64,000 nt of DNA from CAVVAE01 sp963746185 (lineage in GTDB: Bacteria > Actinomycetota > Actinomycetes > Propionibacteriales > Nocardioidaceae): assembly GCA_963746185.1 (NCBI GenBank), contig CAVVAE010000002.1:620001-684000 (forward strand), in the 5' to 3' direction. How positions within the stretch are numbered: position 1 is the stretch's first letter; every line of letters starts with the position of its first letter. The notes under the pieces are model-generated. The model worked only from the letters and a program-made list of their open reading frames with translations, did not search any database and was not told the origin of the DNA. Positions 24,671-32,469 of the stretch are shown here, in pieces. A program made the position numbers and the translations under genes.

Positions 24671-26413
24671 TCAGAGCTCGTCTTCGTCGAACGTGGGTTT
24701 CAGGTCTCGCGCGATCTGCAGAGCGTCGTTGCTGGTACCCGCAGGCACCATCGGCCAGACCATCGCATCGGGGTTGACGATGAAGTCGATGACGACAGGC
24801 AGGTCGTTGATCTCCATAGCCTTCGCAATCGTCCCATCGACCTCTGCTGCGTCCTCACAGCGCAGGCCCACGCAGCCGAGCGCTTCGGCCAGCTTGACGA
24901 AGTCGGGGATCCGCGCGGAGTGCAGGTCGGTGTGTGAGTAGCGGCCGTCGTAGAAAAGCGTCTGCCACTGGCGAACCATGCCGAGGCTTGAGTTGTTGAT
25001 GATGGCGACCTTGATCGGAATGCCGTTGAGCGCACACGTCGCGAGCTCCTGATTGGTCATCTGGAAGCATCCGTCACCGTCGATCGCCCACACGGTCGTG
25101 TCAGGAGTGCCTACCTTGGCGCCCATCGCCGCCGGGACAGCGAACCCCATCGTGCCGAGGCCGCCGGAGTTGATCCACGACCGTGGACGTTCGTACTTGA
25201 TGAAATGTGTCGCCCACATCTGGTGCTGACCGACGCCGGCGACGTACGTCGCGTCGGGACCGGCCATCGCCCCGATCCGCTCGATGACGTACTGCGGCGA
25301 CATGGCACCCTCGGGCATGTCATAGCCAAGCGGGTAGCGCTCGCGCCACCCTTGACAGGTCGCCAGCCAGGGCGACGAATCACCACGGCGCCCAGCGTCG
25401 TACTCCGCTTGGATCGCCACGATCAGGTCCGCGATGACCTCGCGGCAGTCGCCCACGATGGGCACGTCGGCGTGGCGGTTTTTGGAGATCTCGGCCGGGT
25501 CGATGTCGGCGTGGATGACCTTGGCGTCGGGCGCGAACGTGTCGAGCTTCCCGGTGACACGGTCGTCGAACCGCGCGCCGAGGGAGATAAGGAGGTCGCT
25601 TCGCTGAAGCGCACCCACGGCCGACACGGTTCCATGCATTCCGGGCATCCCGAGGTGCAGGTGGTGGCTATCAGGGAATGCCCCGCGGGCCATCAAGGTG
25701 GTCACCACGGGGATGTTGGTGAGTTCGGCGAGGATCCGCAGCTCCTCGTTCGCACCTGCCCGGATCACGCCACCGCCGACGTACAGCACGGGTCGTTCGG
25801 ACGCCGCGATCAGTCGGGCGGCCTCGCGCACCTGCTTCCCGTGGGGCTTGGTCACCGGGCGGTACCCGGGGAGCCTCACCGAGTCGGGATAGGTGAACGT
25901 CGTAGCCGCCTGGAGCGCATCCTTCGCGATGTCGACGAGGACGGGTCCAGGTCGACCCGTGGACGCGATGTAGAACGCCTCCGCGATGGCTCGCGGGATG
26001 TCATCGGGGTTGGTGATCAGGTAGCTGTGCTTGGTGATGGGCATGGTGATGCCGCGGATGTCAGCCTCTTGGAACGCATCGGAGCCGATTGCCCCGCTGG
26101 CGACCTGACCGGTGATGGCGACGATGGGGACCGAGTCCATCATCGCGTCCGCGAGTGGCGTGACAAGGTTGGTGGCGCCCGGTCCGCTGGTCGCGATGCA
26201 GACTCCCACCCTGCCGGTCGCGGCGGCGTAGCCCTGGGCAGCGTGCCCGGCACCTTGCTCATGGCGCACCAGGATGTGGCGGATCTTCGTGGAGTCCATC
26301 AACGGGTCGTACGCCGGCAGGATCGCGCCGCCGGGTATGCCGAACACCGTGTCGACACCTGCACACTCGAGCGCTCGGATGAGGCTCTGCGCGCCCGTCA
26401 CCTTCTCTGCCAT
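24671..26413 (-). CDS. ilvB: acetolactate synthase large subunit
   Basis: ThDP- and FAD-dependent enzyme (580 aa) joining two pyruvates, or pyruvate and 2-ketobutyrate, in Val/Leu/Ile synthesis. The catalytic Glu region is RHEQGAGHAAQGYA, and the ThDP motif runs from GDGCFQMTNQELATC to NNSSLGMVRQWQ. The FAD domain is residues ~200-340. The ATG at 26413 has GAAGGG 6 nt upstream; a longer frame back to 26545 reads through the attenuator and is rejected. A leader peptide and terminator precede it, so it is under ribosome-mediated attenuation. Confidence 0.97.
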   Translation of the reverse strand: MAEKVTGAQSLIRALECAGVDTVFGIPGGAILPAYDPLMDSTKIRHILVRHEQGAGHAAQGYAAATGRVGVCIATSGPGATNLVTPLADAMMDSVPIVAITGQVASGAIGSDAFQEADIRGITMPITKHSYLITNPDDIPRAIAEAFYIASTGRPGPVLVDIAKDALQAATTFTYPDSVRLPGYRPVTKPHGKQVREAARLIAASERPVLYVGGGVIRAGANEELRILAELTNIPVVTTLMARGAFPDSHHLHLGMPGMHGTVSAVGALQRSDLLISLGARFDDRVTGKLDTFAPDAKVIHADIDPAEISKNRHADVPIVGDCREVIADLIVAIQAEYDAGRRGDSSPWLATCQGWRERYPLGYDMPEGAMSPQYVIERIGAMAGPDATYVAGVGQHQMWATHFIKYERPRSWINSGGLGTMGFAVPAAMGAKVGTPDTTVWAIDGDGCFQMTNQELATCALNGIPIKVAIINNSSLGMVRQWQTLFYDGRYSHTDLHSARIPDFVKLAEALGCVGLRCEDAAEVDGTIAKAMEINDLPVVIDFIVNPDAMVWPMVPAGTSNDALQIARDLKPTFDEDEL

Positions 26414-26462
26414 CTCCGGCCCTTCTCTCGTTGCAGCGGTGAGTGGTTCGTCGTCCAGCCAT

Positions 26463-26497
26463 AAAAAAACCCCTCGGCCCAGAGGGCTTTCGAGGGG
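26463..26497 (-). terminator. ilvB attenuator terminator
   Basis: CCCCTCG (26497-26491) pairs with CGAGGGG (26476-26470), with an inner GCCC/GGGC stem, followed on the minus strand by seven T (26469-26463). It lies 50 nt before ilvB and downstream of the leader ORF. Confidence 0.93.
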
Positions 26498-26514
26498 GAC
26501 GCGCTCGTGACTGT

Positions 26515-26532
26515 CGAGGTCAAGAAACCTCG
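26515..26532 (-). promoter_or_regulatory. pause/alternative hairpin of the ilvB attenuator
   Basis: CGAGGT (26532-26527) and ACCTCG (26520-26515) form a 6-bp stem at the end of the leader ORF. Both arms share the CGAGG/CCTCG core with the terminator arms, so pairings 1:3 or 2:4 can compete with 3:4. A further GACGCGC/GCGCGTC pairing (26546-26540 with 26504-26498) is also possible. Confidence 0.65.
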
Positions 26533-26570
26533 GCACGCGCGTCATGGAGTACGACGAGAATCAGCTGCAT
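26520..26570 (-). CDS. ilvB leader peptide MQLILVVLHDARAEVS
   Basis: A 16-residue ORF whose codons 3-8 encode Leu-Ile-Leu-Val-Val-Leu, all three products of the pathway, directly upstream of a terminator and ilvB. This is the classical actinobacterial ilvB attenuator design. The ATG sits 6 nt behind a promoter-like pair, so it is probably leaderless. The stop codon lies inside the second arm of the pause hairpin. Confidence 0.88.
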   Translation of the reverse strand: MQLILVVLHDARAEVS

Positions 26571-26576
26571 GCGTCA

Positions 26577-26605
26577 ACGGTCCCCGACATCGTCAGGCGG
26601 GTCAA
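26577..26605 (-). promoter_or_regulatory. ilvB promoter
   Basis: Minus-strand TTGACC (26605-26600), 17-bp spacer and GACCGT (26582-26577), 6 nt before the leader-peptide ATG. The -35 is good and the -10 weak. Confidence 0.5.
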
Positions 26606-26673
26606 GCGGCTCTCCCAGGTGTCTCGACATGCGGACAAGCCATCCGCTCTTTGGTCGAGGGGAGGCCAGGCCG

Positions 26674-27603
26674 TCACTGGTAGCTGACGTACTTGATCCT
26701 CGGCCGGATCTTGAGCACGTCGCGTGGACGGAACATGTCGGTGTCCTCGTCGTAGAACAGCTTGAAGCCCATGTTGAACTGCGACGGCTCGGCGACGTGG
26801 TGGAAGGTGGCAAGTTTGGCGCGGCGAGTGCCGAAGCCATCGATGTGCTGGATCATCGCGAGACCGTCGCGGCGCCGGACGTCCTCGATGTTGCGCACCA
26901 TCTCGCGGCGGAACTGGTGCACGATGAACACCTTCTGCGGGAGGTGGTTCGCTCGCGTCACGGACGCGACGAACTTCGACACCCGGTTGATCTCGCTCGC
27001 CCGCACCGAACCGATGCTCTGAGCCGGCACCTGGTGGCGTCTCATCCGCCACTCCGGATCGAGCGCCAGACCTACGAAGGGCTCGCGGAGGGCCCAGCGA
27101 AAGTGTTTGGCCTGCGGCACGAAGTTCTGTCGGCCGGGCTGCAGGTCGAGGACGAGGAGTGCTTTGTTGCGACGGGCCAAGTTGACGAACTGTTCAACGT
27201 ACTCGCGCGGGATGAAGTGGCTGTAGTTTCCGTCGGGGCCACGATGGGCATCCGCGATCGACACGATCAGCTCGTAGACGATCTGCACCTTCTTGTCGCT
27301 GGCGCGATAAGGCCGTGCAGCATGGCGCAACCGATGGGTCATCCGAGCACGGGTGCCCTCCCCCAACACGCCCATCGATGGGGTCTGTGCCGTGCCGTAG
27401 TAGGCGACGAGGATGTGGCGGGGGAAGATCCGGAAGCCGCCGCGGGGAAGCTCCGGCCGACCCGATGAGACGGCCGTGGACGACGCACTCCGCAAGGACC
27501 GGCTATCGACTCCGGTGGCCGGCGGGGAGGCCTCGAGTATTGCCGTTGGCAGCGCGAAACTGGCCACCAGAGCAACGGCTCGTAGTCCCGCCCACGACGT
27601 CAT
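26674..27603 (-). CDS. secreted conserved protein of unknown function
   Basis: A 309-aa protein with an N-terminal signal sequence (WAGLRAVALVASFALPTAIL) and no lipobox Cys. The mature part begins with a Ser-rich linker, then ILVAYYGTAQTPSMGVLGEG, YELIVSIADAHRG, LLVLDLQPGRQNF, FVGLALDPEWRM, KVFIVHQFRREM and IQHIDGFG. The regularly spaced hydrophobic strand ends with D/E residues look like a TIM-barrel glycoside-hydrolase-type fold. It belongs to a family found widely in actinobacteria, but I cannot name an activity. Stands between the ilvB leader and the PPOX gene, same strand. Confidence 0.8.
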   Translation of the reverse strand: MTSWAGLRAVALVASFALPTAILEASPPATGVDSRSLRSASSTAVSSGRPELPRGGFRIFPRHILVAYYGTAQTPSMGVLGEGTRARMTHRLRHAARPYRASDKKVQIVYELIVSIADAHRGPDGNYSHFIPREYVEQFVNLARRNKALLVLDLQPGRQNFVPQAKHFRWALREPFVGLALDPEWRMRRHQVPAQSIGSVRASEINRVSKFVASVTRANHLPQKVFIVHQFRREMVRNIEDVRRRDGLAMIQHIDGFGTRRAKLATFHHVAEPSQFNMGFKLFYDEDTDMFRPRDVLKIRPRIKYVSYQ

Positions 27604-27642
27604 GGCACGACTGTAGGCCAGGCCGCACCGCCAAACAGGCGA

Positions 27643-28206
27643 TCAACTCGCGGGCGGGTCGAAGTCGAAAGCCGGTAACCCGTCGATGCTGGTGAGGTTC
27701 TTTTGCTGCCGGTACGCCGCTTGCCCCGCTGTCCCCTTGCGCTCCATGTGCGCGGGAAGCAGGTCCCGCTCGCCGACGTACTCGAGCAGCGGCACGCCGT
27801 AGCCGCATGAGTCCGCCACCCGCTGCACGTCGACGACAACGATCGCCCGCGCCCCGCGGGTCTCGGTGAAACGCGGCAGCAGGTCGGCGAACTCAGCGTC
27901 GTACACCGTGATGACACGACCGCGTCCGTGCAGACGTACGACGTTGGGTGGTCCGTCGAACGAGCAGAACATCACGGTGATCCGGCCGTTGTCGCGAAGA
28001 TGCGCGATCGTCTCTGCACCACTAGCCGTGATGTCGAGGTACGCGACGGTGTGGTCATCGACCACCGTGAACGTGCCGCCGATCCCCTTCGGGGAGACGT
28101 TCACGTGGCCCTCGCCGCCGCTCGGCGCGGTCGCGACGAAGAAGACGTGCTGACGCTCGATGAACGCGCGCAGTCGGTCGTCGATCCGTTCGTGGACTTT
28201 GCCCAT
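27643..28206 (-). CDS. pyridoxamine 5'-phosphate oxidase-family (flavin-binding split-barrel) protein
   Basis: A 187-aa protein with a split beta-barrel: the FFVATAPSGGEGHVNVSPKG strand pair, VAYLDITASGAETIAHL, GRITVMFCSFDGPPNVVRLHGRG and a C-terminal helix with SCGYGVPLLEY. Such proteins bind FMN, F420 or haem; the exact cofactor is unclear. It is not a PdxH orthologue by its length and C-terminus. The ATG at 28206 is 1 nt after the ilvD stop, so it is probably translated with ilvD. Confidence 0.85.
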   Translation of the reverse strand: MGKVHERIDDRLRAFIERQHVFFVATAPSGGEGHVNVSPKGIGGTFTVVDDHTVAYLDITASGAETIAHLRDNGRITVMFCSFDGPPNVVRLHGRGRVITVYDAEFADLLPRFTETRGARAIVVVDVQRVADSCGYGVPLLEYVGERDLLPAHMERKGTAGQAAYRQQKNLTSIDGLPAFDFDPPAS

Positions 28207-28207
28207 G

Positions 28208-29881
28208 TCAGCCGCAGATCGCGCCGACGGCGGCGGACTGGACGAGCTTGCGGTACTTCGCGAGCACGCCGCGGGTGTACTTCGGCGGCAATGGCTCCCA
28301 GCCGCCTTGGCGGCTCTCTAGCTCTGACTCGTCGACCAGCAGGTCGAGCACGCGGTCGGCCATGTCGAGCCTGATGGTGTCGCCGTCCTTCACGAAGGCG
28401 ATCGGTCCGGCGTCCACGGCCTCCGGTGCGACGTGTCCGACGCACAACCCCGTCGTTCCACCCGAGAACCGTCCGTCGGTGAGCAGCAGCACCTCCTTAC
28501 CCAGGCCGGCACCCTTGATCGCGCCTGTGATCGCCAGCATCTCGCGCATACCCGGGCCACCCTTGGGACCTTCGTTGCGGATGACGACGGCGTCCCCCGG
28601 CGTGATCTTGCCTTCGGCGAGGGCGTCGAGGGCCGCACGCTCACCGTCGAAGACACGAGCAGTCCCTTCGAACACGTCATCGTCGAAACCTGCGGACTTG
28701 ACGACCGCACCCTCCGGAGCCAGCGACCCGCGCAGGATGGTCAGTCCGCCCGTGGCGTGGATCGGCTTGTCGAGAGCCCTGATGATCGTGCCGTCGATTT
28801 CGCGCGGCGCGAGAGCCTTGAGGTTCTCCGCCAACGTCTTGCCGGTGACCGTCAGGCAGTCGCCGTGCAGAAGGTCGGCGGCCAGCAAGGCATTCATCAC
28901 GACCGGTATCCCACCGACCCTGTCGACATCGTTCATCACATAGCGGCCGAACGGTTTGAGGTTGCCGATGTGTGGCACCCGATCGCCGATCCGGTTGAAG
29001 TCGTCGAGCGTGAGGTCGACCTCGGCCTCCCGCGCGATCGCGAGCAGGTGGAGCACCGCGTTCGTCGAGCCGCCGAGGGCCATCACCACAGCGATCGCGT
29101 TCTCGAACGCCTCGCGCGTCATGACCTGGCGAGCGGTGATGCCGTGCTTGAGCATCCCGACGACTGCCTCACCGGAGCGGTGCGCGTAACCGTCACGTCG
29201 CCGGTCGACAGCGGGTGGCGCCGCAGAGCCCGGCAGTGACATGCCCAGCGCCTCCGCCACCGAGGCCATCGTGTTGGCGGTGTACATGCCGCCGCACGCT
29301 CCCTCACCCGGGCAGATCGCGCGTTCGATGGCGTCGACCTCGTCGAGGCCCATCAGGCCGGCCCTGCAGGCCCCGATCGCCTCGAACGCATCGATGATCG
29401 TCACGTCCTTGTCGCCCACACGACCCGGCATGATCGAGCCCGCGTACAGAAAGACCGAGGCCAGGTCGAGGCGCGCTGCGGCCATCAGCATGCCGGGCAG
29501 GCTCTTGTCGCATCCCGCCAGGAGGACGGATCCGTCGAGCCGTTCGGCCATCATCACCGTCTCGACGGAGTCGGCGATCACCTCGCGGGAAACGAGGGAG
29601 AAGTGCATGCCTTCGTGGCCCATCGAGATGCCGTCGGAGACGGAGATGGTCCCGAACTCGAGGGGGTAGCCGCCGGCCGCGTGCACGCCCGACTTGACCG
29701 CCTGGGCGAGCCGGTCGAGTGAGAGGTTGCACGGCGTGATCTCGTTCCACGACGAGGCGACGCCGATCTGCGGTTTGGCGAAGTCGTCATCGCCCATGCC
29801 CACAGCGCGCAGCATGCCTCGCGACGCGGTGGCTTCGAGTCCATCTGTGACGGCACGGCTGCGCGGCTTGATGTCGACCAT
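28208..29881 (-). CDS. ilvD: dihydroxy-acid dehydratase
   Basis: Fe-S enzyme (557 aa) dehydrating dihydroxy-acids to 2-keto acids in Val/Ile/Leu synthesis. Cluster and active-site motifs are LAGCDKSLPGML, CPGEGACGGMYTANTMA and, near the C-terminus, LTDGRFSGGTTGLCVGHVAPEA with the catalytic Ser. It stands apart from ilvBNC by about 2 kb on the same strand. No leader-peptide attenuator was found in front of it. Confidence 0.97.
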   Translation of the reverse strand: MVDIKPRSRAVTDGLEATASRGMLRAVGMGDDDFAKPQIGVASSWNEITPCNLSLDRLAQAVKSGVHAAGGYPLEFGTISVSDGISMGHEGMHFSLVSREVIADSVETVMMAERLDGSVLLAGCDKSLPGMLMAAARLDLASVFLYAGSIMPGRVGDKDVTIIDAFEAIGACRAGLMGLDEVDAIERAICPGEGACGGMYTANTMASVAEALGMSLPGSAAPPAVDRRRDGYAHRSGEAVVGMLKHGITARQVMTREAFENAIAVVMALGGSTNAVLHLLAIAREAEVDLTLDDFNRIGDRVPHIGNLKPFGRYVMNDVDRVGGIPVVMNALLAADLLHGDCLTVTGKTLAENLKALAPREIDGTIIRALDKPIHATGGLTILRGSLAPEGAVVKSAGFDDDVFEGTARVFDGERAALDALAEGKITPGDAVVIRNEGPKGGPGMREMLAITGAIKGAGLGKEVLLLTDGRFSGGTTGLCVGHVAPEAVDAGPIAFVKDGDTIRLDMADRVLDLLVDESELESRQGGWEPLPPKYTRGVLAKYRKLVQSAAVGAICG

Positions 29882-29965
29882 GTCCCGAAGCCTACGACCG
29901 GCGCTGGCAGGTGATGCGGCAGCCGCCTGGTCGCGAGACGACGGGGCGCTGCACCACGTGGGCGG

Positions 29966-30583
29966 TCAGAGCGATGGCCCGACGACGTACACGCACGCCG
30001 CAGCCCACAGGAAGCTCACCAACGTACCGATGATGAAACGCTCGGCGACAGCGGACAGGCTGGCCGTTCGGGCTGCCCCGCTCGCGGCCGCAGTCGCGGC
30101 TGCGCGCAGCTCGGGATAGCGGCCGAGTCCCTTGATGGCGAGGACGACGACAAGGCCCTCAGGTGCCCCACTGAGCAGGCAGACGAAGACGGCAAAACGT
30201 TCGAGAGCGCCGATCCAGGCTCCACCCCTCAACACCTGACCTGCGCTCGACATGAGCAACGAACCCTGGCTTTCAGCTGGTGCATCGCCGACTCGTTCTT
30301 CGGCGGTCGCACTCTGGTCGTCTCGAAGCGCCGCATCGATGTGGTCGAAGACGGTGACCACAGCAAGACCGCCGCCTGCAACGCAGAGCATGGCGGCGAA
30401 CAGAACCGCCGTCTCAGCTTGGTCGGCCGGGACGTCCTCGCCGAACAAGGTGGCGATCACTGCGCAGCCCGTTGCTGCGGTGACCACGAACGTCGTCAGG
30501 GTTCGTGTCTGCTGGTGCTCCACCAAGGCCCACACGGGGAGGGCGACCACGGCCGCGAGGATGACCAGCACGAACGCGGTCAC
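29966..30583 (-). CDS. conserved membrane protein, partner of the SatD-like gene
   Basis: A 205-aa protein with about five hydrophobic helices (VLVILAAVVALPVWALVE, TFVVTAATGCAVIATLFG, AVLFAAMLCVAGGGLAVVTV, FAVFVCLLSGAPEGLVVVLAI and a C-terminal FIIGTLVSFLWAAACVYVVG). The GTG start at 30583 overlaps the TGA of the upstream gene (GTGA), a coupled pair. A cytosolic loop of about 45 residues with acidic character separates helices 3 and 4. No enzymatic motif seen. Confidence 0.75.
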   Translation of the reverse strand: MTAFVLVILAAVVALPVWALVEHQQTRTLTTFVVTAATGCAVIATLFGEDVPADQAETAVLFAAMLCVAGGGLAVVTVFDHIDAALRDDQSATAEERVGDAPAESQGSLLMSSAGQVLRGGAWIGALERFAVFVCLLSGAPEGLVVVLAIKGLGRYPELRAAATAAASGAARTASLSAVAERFIIGTLVSFLWAAACVYVVGPSL

Positions 30584-31173
30584 CGGTCGGCCTCGCAGCG
30601 GTCGAGCAGCCACGCGCACAGCTCCTGAATGGCTTGCTGGTCGTGCCATCCGGCGCGGCGCAACCGGGTGTTCAACGACTGAGCGGAGATACCCAAGGCG
30701 GCCGCTGCCACTTTCTGGGTGGTGGCTTTCGCCATCGCGTCGACCGCCTCCCAGCCCTGCGGCGTACGACGGTCGAGCACCGTGACCCACGCACGCAGCG
30801 CCGCCTCGGCACGGGCAGCCGAAGAGGCATCGTCGGGACTGCCGCAACGGACGGCGATCCGGGTCGGGGTGGACTTCGCCTTCTCGACCGCGTCGCGGGC
30901 CGCGACCAAGACGGGACCGCGAGCCGCCCGCACGGTGTCGGGGGTTGGTTCGTCCACCGTGCCGACCCCGATTCCGATCCACCAGTTCCGTCGACGGGCA
31001 GCGTCCGTGACAAGCGTGACCACCAGTTGCGAGTCATCGACCAGGCCTTGGATCTCGTCGCCGATCGTCCGTTCGAACGTGCGCACCAGACCGGGGCTAG
31101 CGGCATTGAACGCGTCGAGCAGCGGCTCCACGGCATCGGGATGCTGGCGGCTACGGCGCTGGTCCAGCGTCAT
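30580..31173 (-). CDS. SatD-family-like protein with C-terminal helix-turn-helix
   Basis: A 197-aa protein. The N-terminal half (MTLDQRRSRQHPDAVEPLL, FERTIGDEIQGLVDD, WWIGIGVGTVDEP) resembles SatD-type proteins, in which a GDE motif is conserved. The C-terminal 60 residues contain TTQKVAAAALGISAQSLNTRLRRAGW, a good helix-turn-helix. It may be a regulator that signals with the membrane protein it overlaps (4 nt). The ATG at 31173 is chosen; GTG at 31182 is possible. CTGAT/ATCAG repeats upstream could be its own operator. Family naming is by resemblance only. Confidence 0.68.
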   Translation of the reverse strand: MTLDQRRSRQHPDAVEPLLDAFNAASPGLVRTFERTIGDEIQGLVDDSQLVVTLVTDAARRRNWWIGIGVGTVDEPTPDTVRAARGPVLVAARDAVEKAKSTPTRIAVRCGSPDDASSAARAEAALRAWVTVLDRRTPQGWEAVDAMAKATTQKVAAAALGISAQSLNTRLRRAGWHDQQAIQELCAWLLDRCEADR

Positions 31174-31211
31174 GGCGAACACTCGAGTGCTCCCTCGATC
31201 AAACCTCTAGG

Positions 31212-31246
31212 ACTGATTTCTCTCAATCAGTCTCTCAGAACTGATC
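31212..31246. promoter_or_regulatory. candidate operator of CTGAT/ATCAG repeats upstream of the SatD-like gene
   Basis: Within 35 nt the motifs GACTGAT (31211), AATCAGT (31225) and AACTGATC (31239) form an inverted pair (CTGATT...AATCAG, 6-nt gap) plus a third half-site. It lies 40-75 nt before the SatD-like start. Binding partner unknown; autoregulation is a guess. Confidence 0.45.
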
Positions 31247-31272
31247 TAGCGAACTCAACCTTCTAGCGAGGA

Positions 31273-32370
31273 TCAGCTCAGAACGGCGGCACGGACACAG
31301 AGCACGTCGGGCAGATGTTCTGCCACGGCCTGCCACGAGTCGCCCTCGTCGCTGCTCGCAAACACCGTGCCGTCGCGGCTTCCGAAGTAGACACCGGCCG
31401 GGTCGCCGTTGTCGGCACACATCGCGTCGCGCATCACGCCGGTGTAGTAGCCACTGTCGGGAAGGCCCTTGCCGAGCTCTTCCCACGTCTCCCCGGAGTC
31501 GCGCGAGCGCCATACCCGACAGGTGCCGTCGGGTGGGAAACGCCCGTCGGCACCCTCGAGCGGGAAGAGGTAGAGGGTGCCTGGGTTGCGTGGGTGTGCG
31601 ACAACGGGGAAACCGAAGTCGCTCGGAAGGCCATCGGCGATCGAGGTCCAGGAGTCGGCGCCGTCATCGCTGCGGTAGACACCGCCGTGGTTCTGGGCGA
31701 ACAGTCGTTCGGGCTGCGCCGCGTCTCGCGTCACCTTGTGCACGCACTGTCCGAACTCCGGGTACTGCGCGTCTTCGGGCATGAATCCTGCCGAGATCCC
31801 CTGGTTGGCCGGCTCCCACGACTCACCGCCGTCGGCAGTGCGATAGACGCCGCCCGTCGACATCGCCACCGTCACTCGCTGCGCGTCGTCTGGGTGCGGT
31901 AGCAGCGTGTGGATGGCCTGACCGCCAAAGCCGGCACCCCACTCCTCGCGGTGCGGGTGGTCCCAGAGCGGTCGCACCATCGAGAACGACGAACCGTTGT
32001 CGGTGGACTTGAACAGTGCCGACGGCTCGGTCCCCGCCCAGACGACATCTTTCTCGGTCGGTGACGGCGCGATGGCCCAGACCGCCTCGAGCGTTCGCCC
32101 AGTGTCCTCGGGGAAGCGGATCGCACCTTCGGGACCTCGTTCCCAGGTCTCACCCAGATCGTCGGAGTGCAGGATCTGTGGTCCCCAGTGCCAGTGCTTG
32201 CTGGCCATGAACAGCCGTGGCCGGTCGCCGCGGGTGTCGACGGCGACAGCGTGGACCTCGCTGCGCAGTTCGTCGGGACCCTGAAGGCTCCAGGTCTCCC
32301 GGTTTCCGTCACTCTTGCCGATCCACAGCCCTTTGCGCGTACCGATCATCATCACGGCTTGGCTCGTCAT
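31273..32370 (-). CDS. BNR/sialidase-type beta-propeller protein
   Basis: A 365-aa cytosolic protein made of repeated beta-propeller blades. Asp-box motifs (S-x-D-x-G-x-x-W) appear as SDDLGETWERG, STDNGSSFSMV, TADGGESWEPA, SDDGADSWTSI, SRDSGETWEEL and SSDEGDSWQAV. Pipelines call this exo-alpha-sialidase or glycosyl hydrolase, but there is no signal peptide and the sialidase Arg triad and FRIP motif are not visible. Ligand binding or photosystem-assembly-like scaffolding is as likely. The ATG at 32370 follows GGGAGG (8-nt spacing). Divergent from padR, sharing its operator. Confidence 0.8.
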   Translation of the reverse strand: MTSQAVMMIGTRKGLWIGKSDGNRETWSLQGPDELRSEVHAVAVDTRGDRPRLFMASKHWHWGPQILHSDDLGETWERGPEGAIRFPEDTGRTLEAVWAIAPSPTEKDVVWAGTEPSALFKSTDNGSSFSMVRPLWDHPHREEWGAGFGGQAIHTLLPHPDDAQRVTVAMSTGGVYRTADGGESWEPANQGISAGFMPEDAQYPEFGQCVHKVTRDAAQPERLFAQNHGGVYRSDDGADSWTSIADGLPSDFGFPVVAHPRNPGTLYLFPLEGADGRFPPDGTCRVWRSRDSGETWEELGKGLPDSGYYTGVMRDAMCADNGDPAGVYFGSRDGTVFASSDEGDSWQAVAEHLPDVLCVRAAVLS

Positions 32371-32429
32371 CGGGGCAACCTCCCTGTCGCGGACGACGTC
32401 CGGACTGTCTCGGCTCACGCCACGTTTTC

Positions 32430-32460
32430 AGTGAACTATTCCTGTCAGGAACAGTACACT
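32430..32460. promoter_or_regulatory. PadR operator, near-perfect 31-nt palindrome
   Basis: Two 15-nt arms around a central T at 32445, with 13 of 15 positions symmetric; the core is TTCCTG-T-CAGGAA. It fills the 99-nt divergent gap and overlaps a -10-like TACACT (32455-32460) that lies 9 nt before the padR ATG, so bound repressor would block padR and probably the propeller gene. Confidence 0.8.
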
Positions 32461-32469
32461 TTCAGGACC

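Noticed and set aside
25205..26464. 419-codon plus-strand open frame opposite ilvB
   Set aside because: Antisense shadow; ilvB on the minus strand has ThDP and FAD motifs and a leader.
24414..26545. ilvB start at 26545
   Set aside because: That frame would read through the terminator and leader region; the ATG at 26413 has a ribosome-binding site and the family N-terminus.
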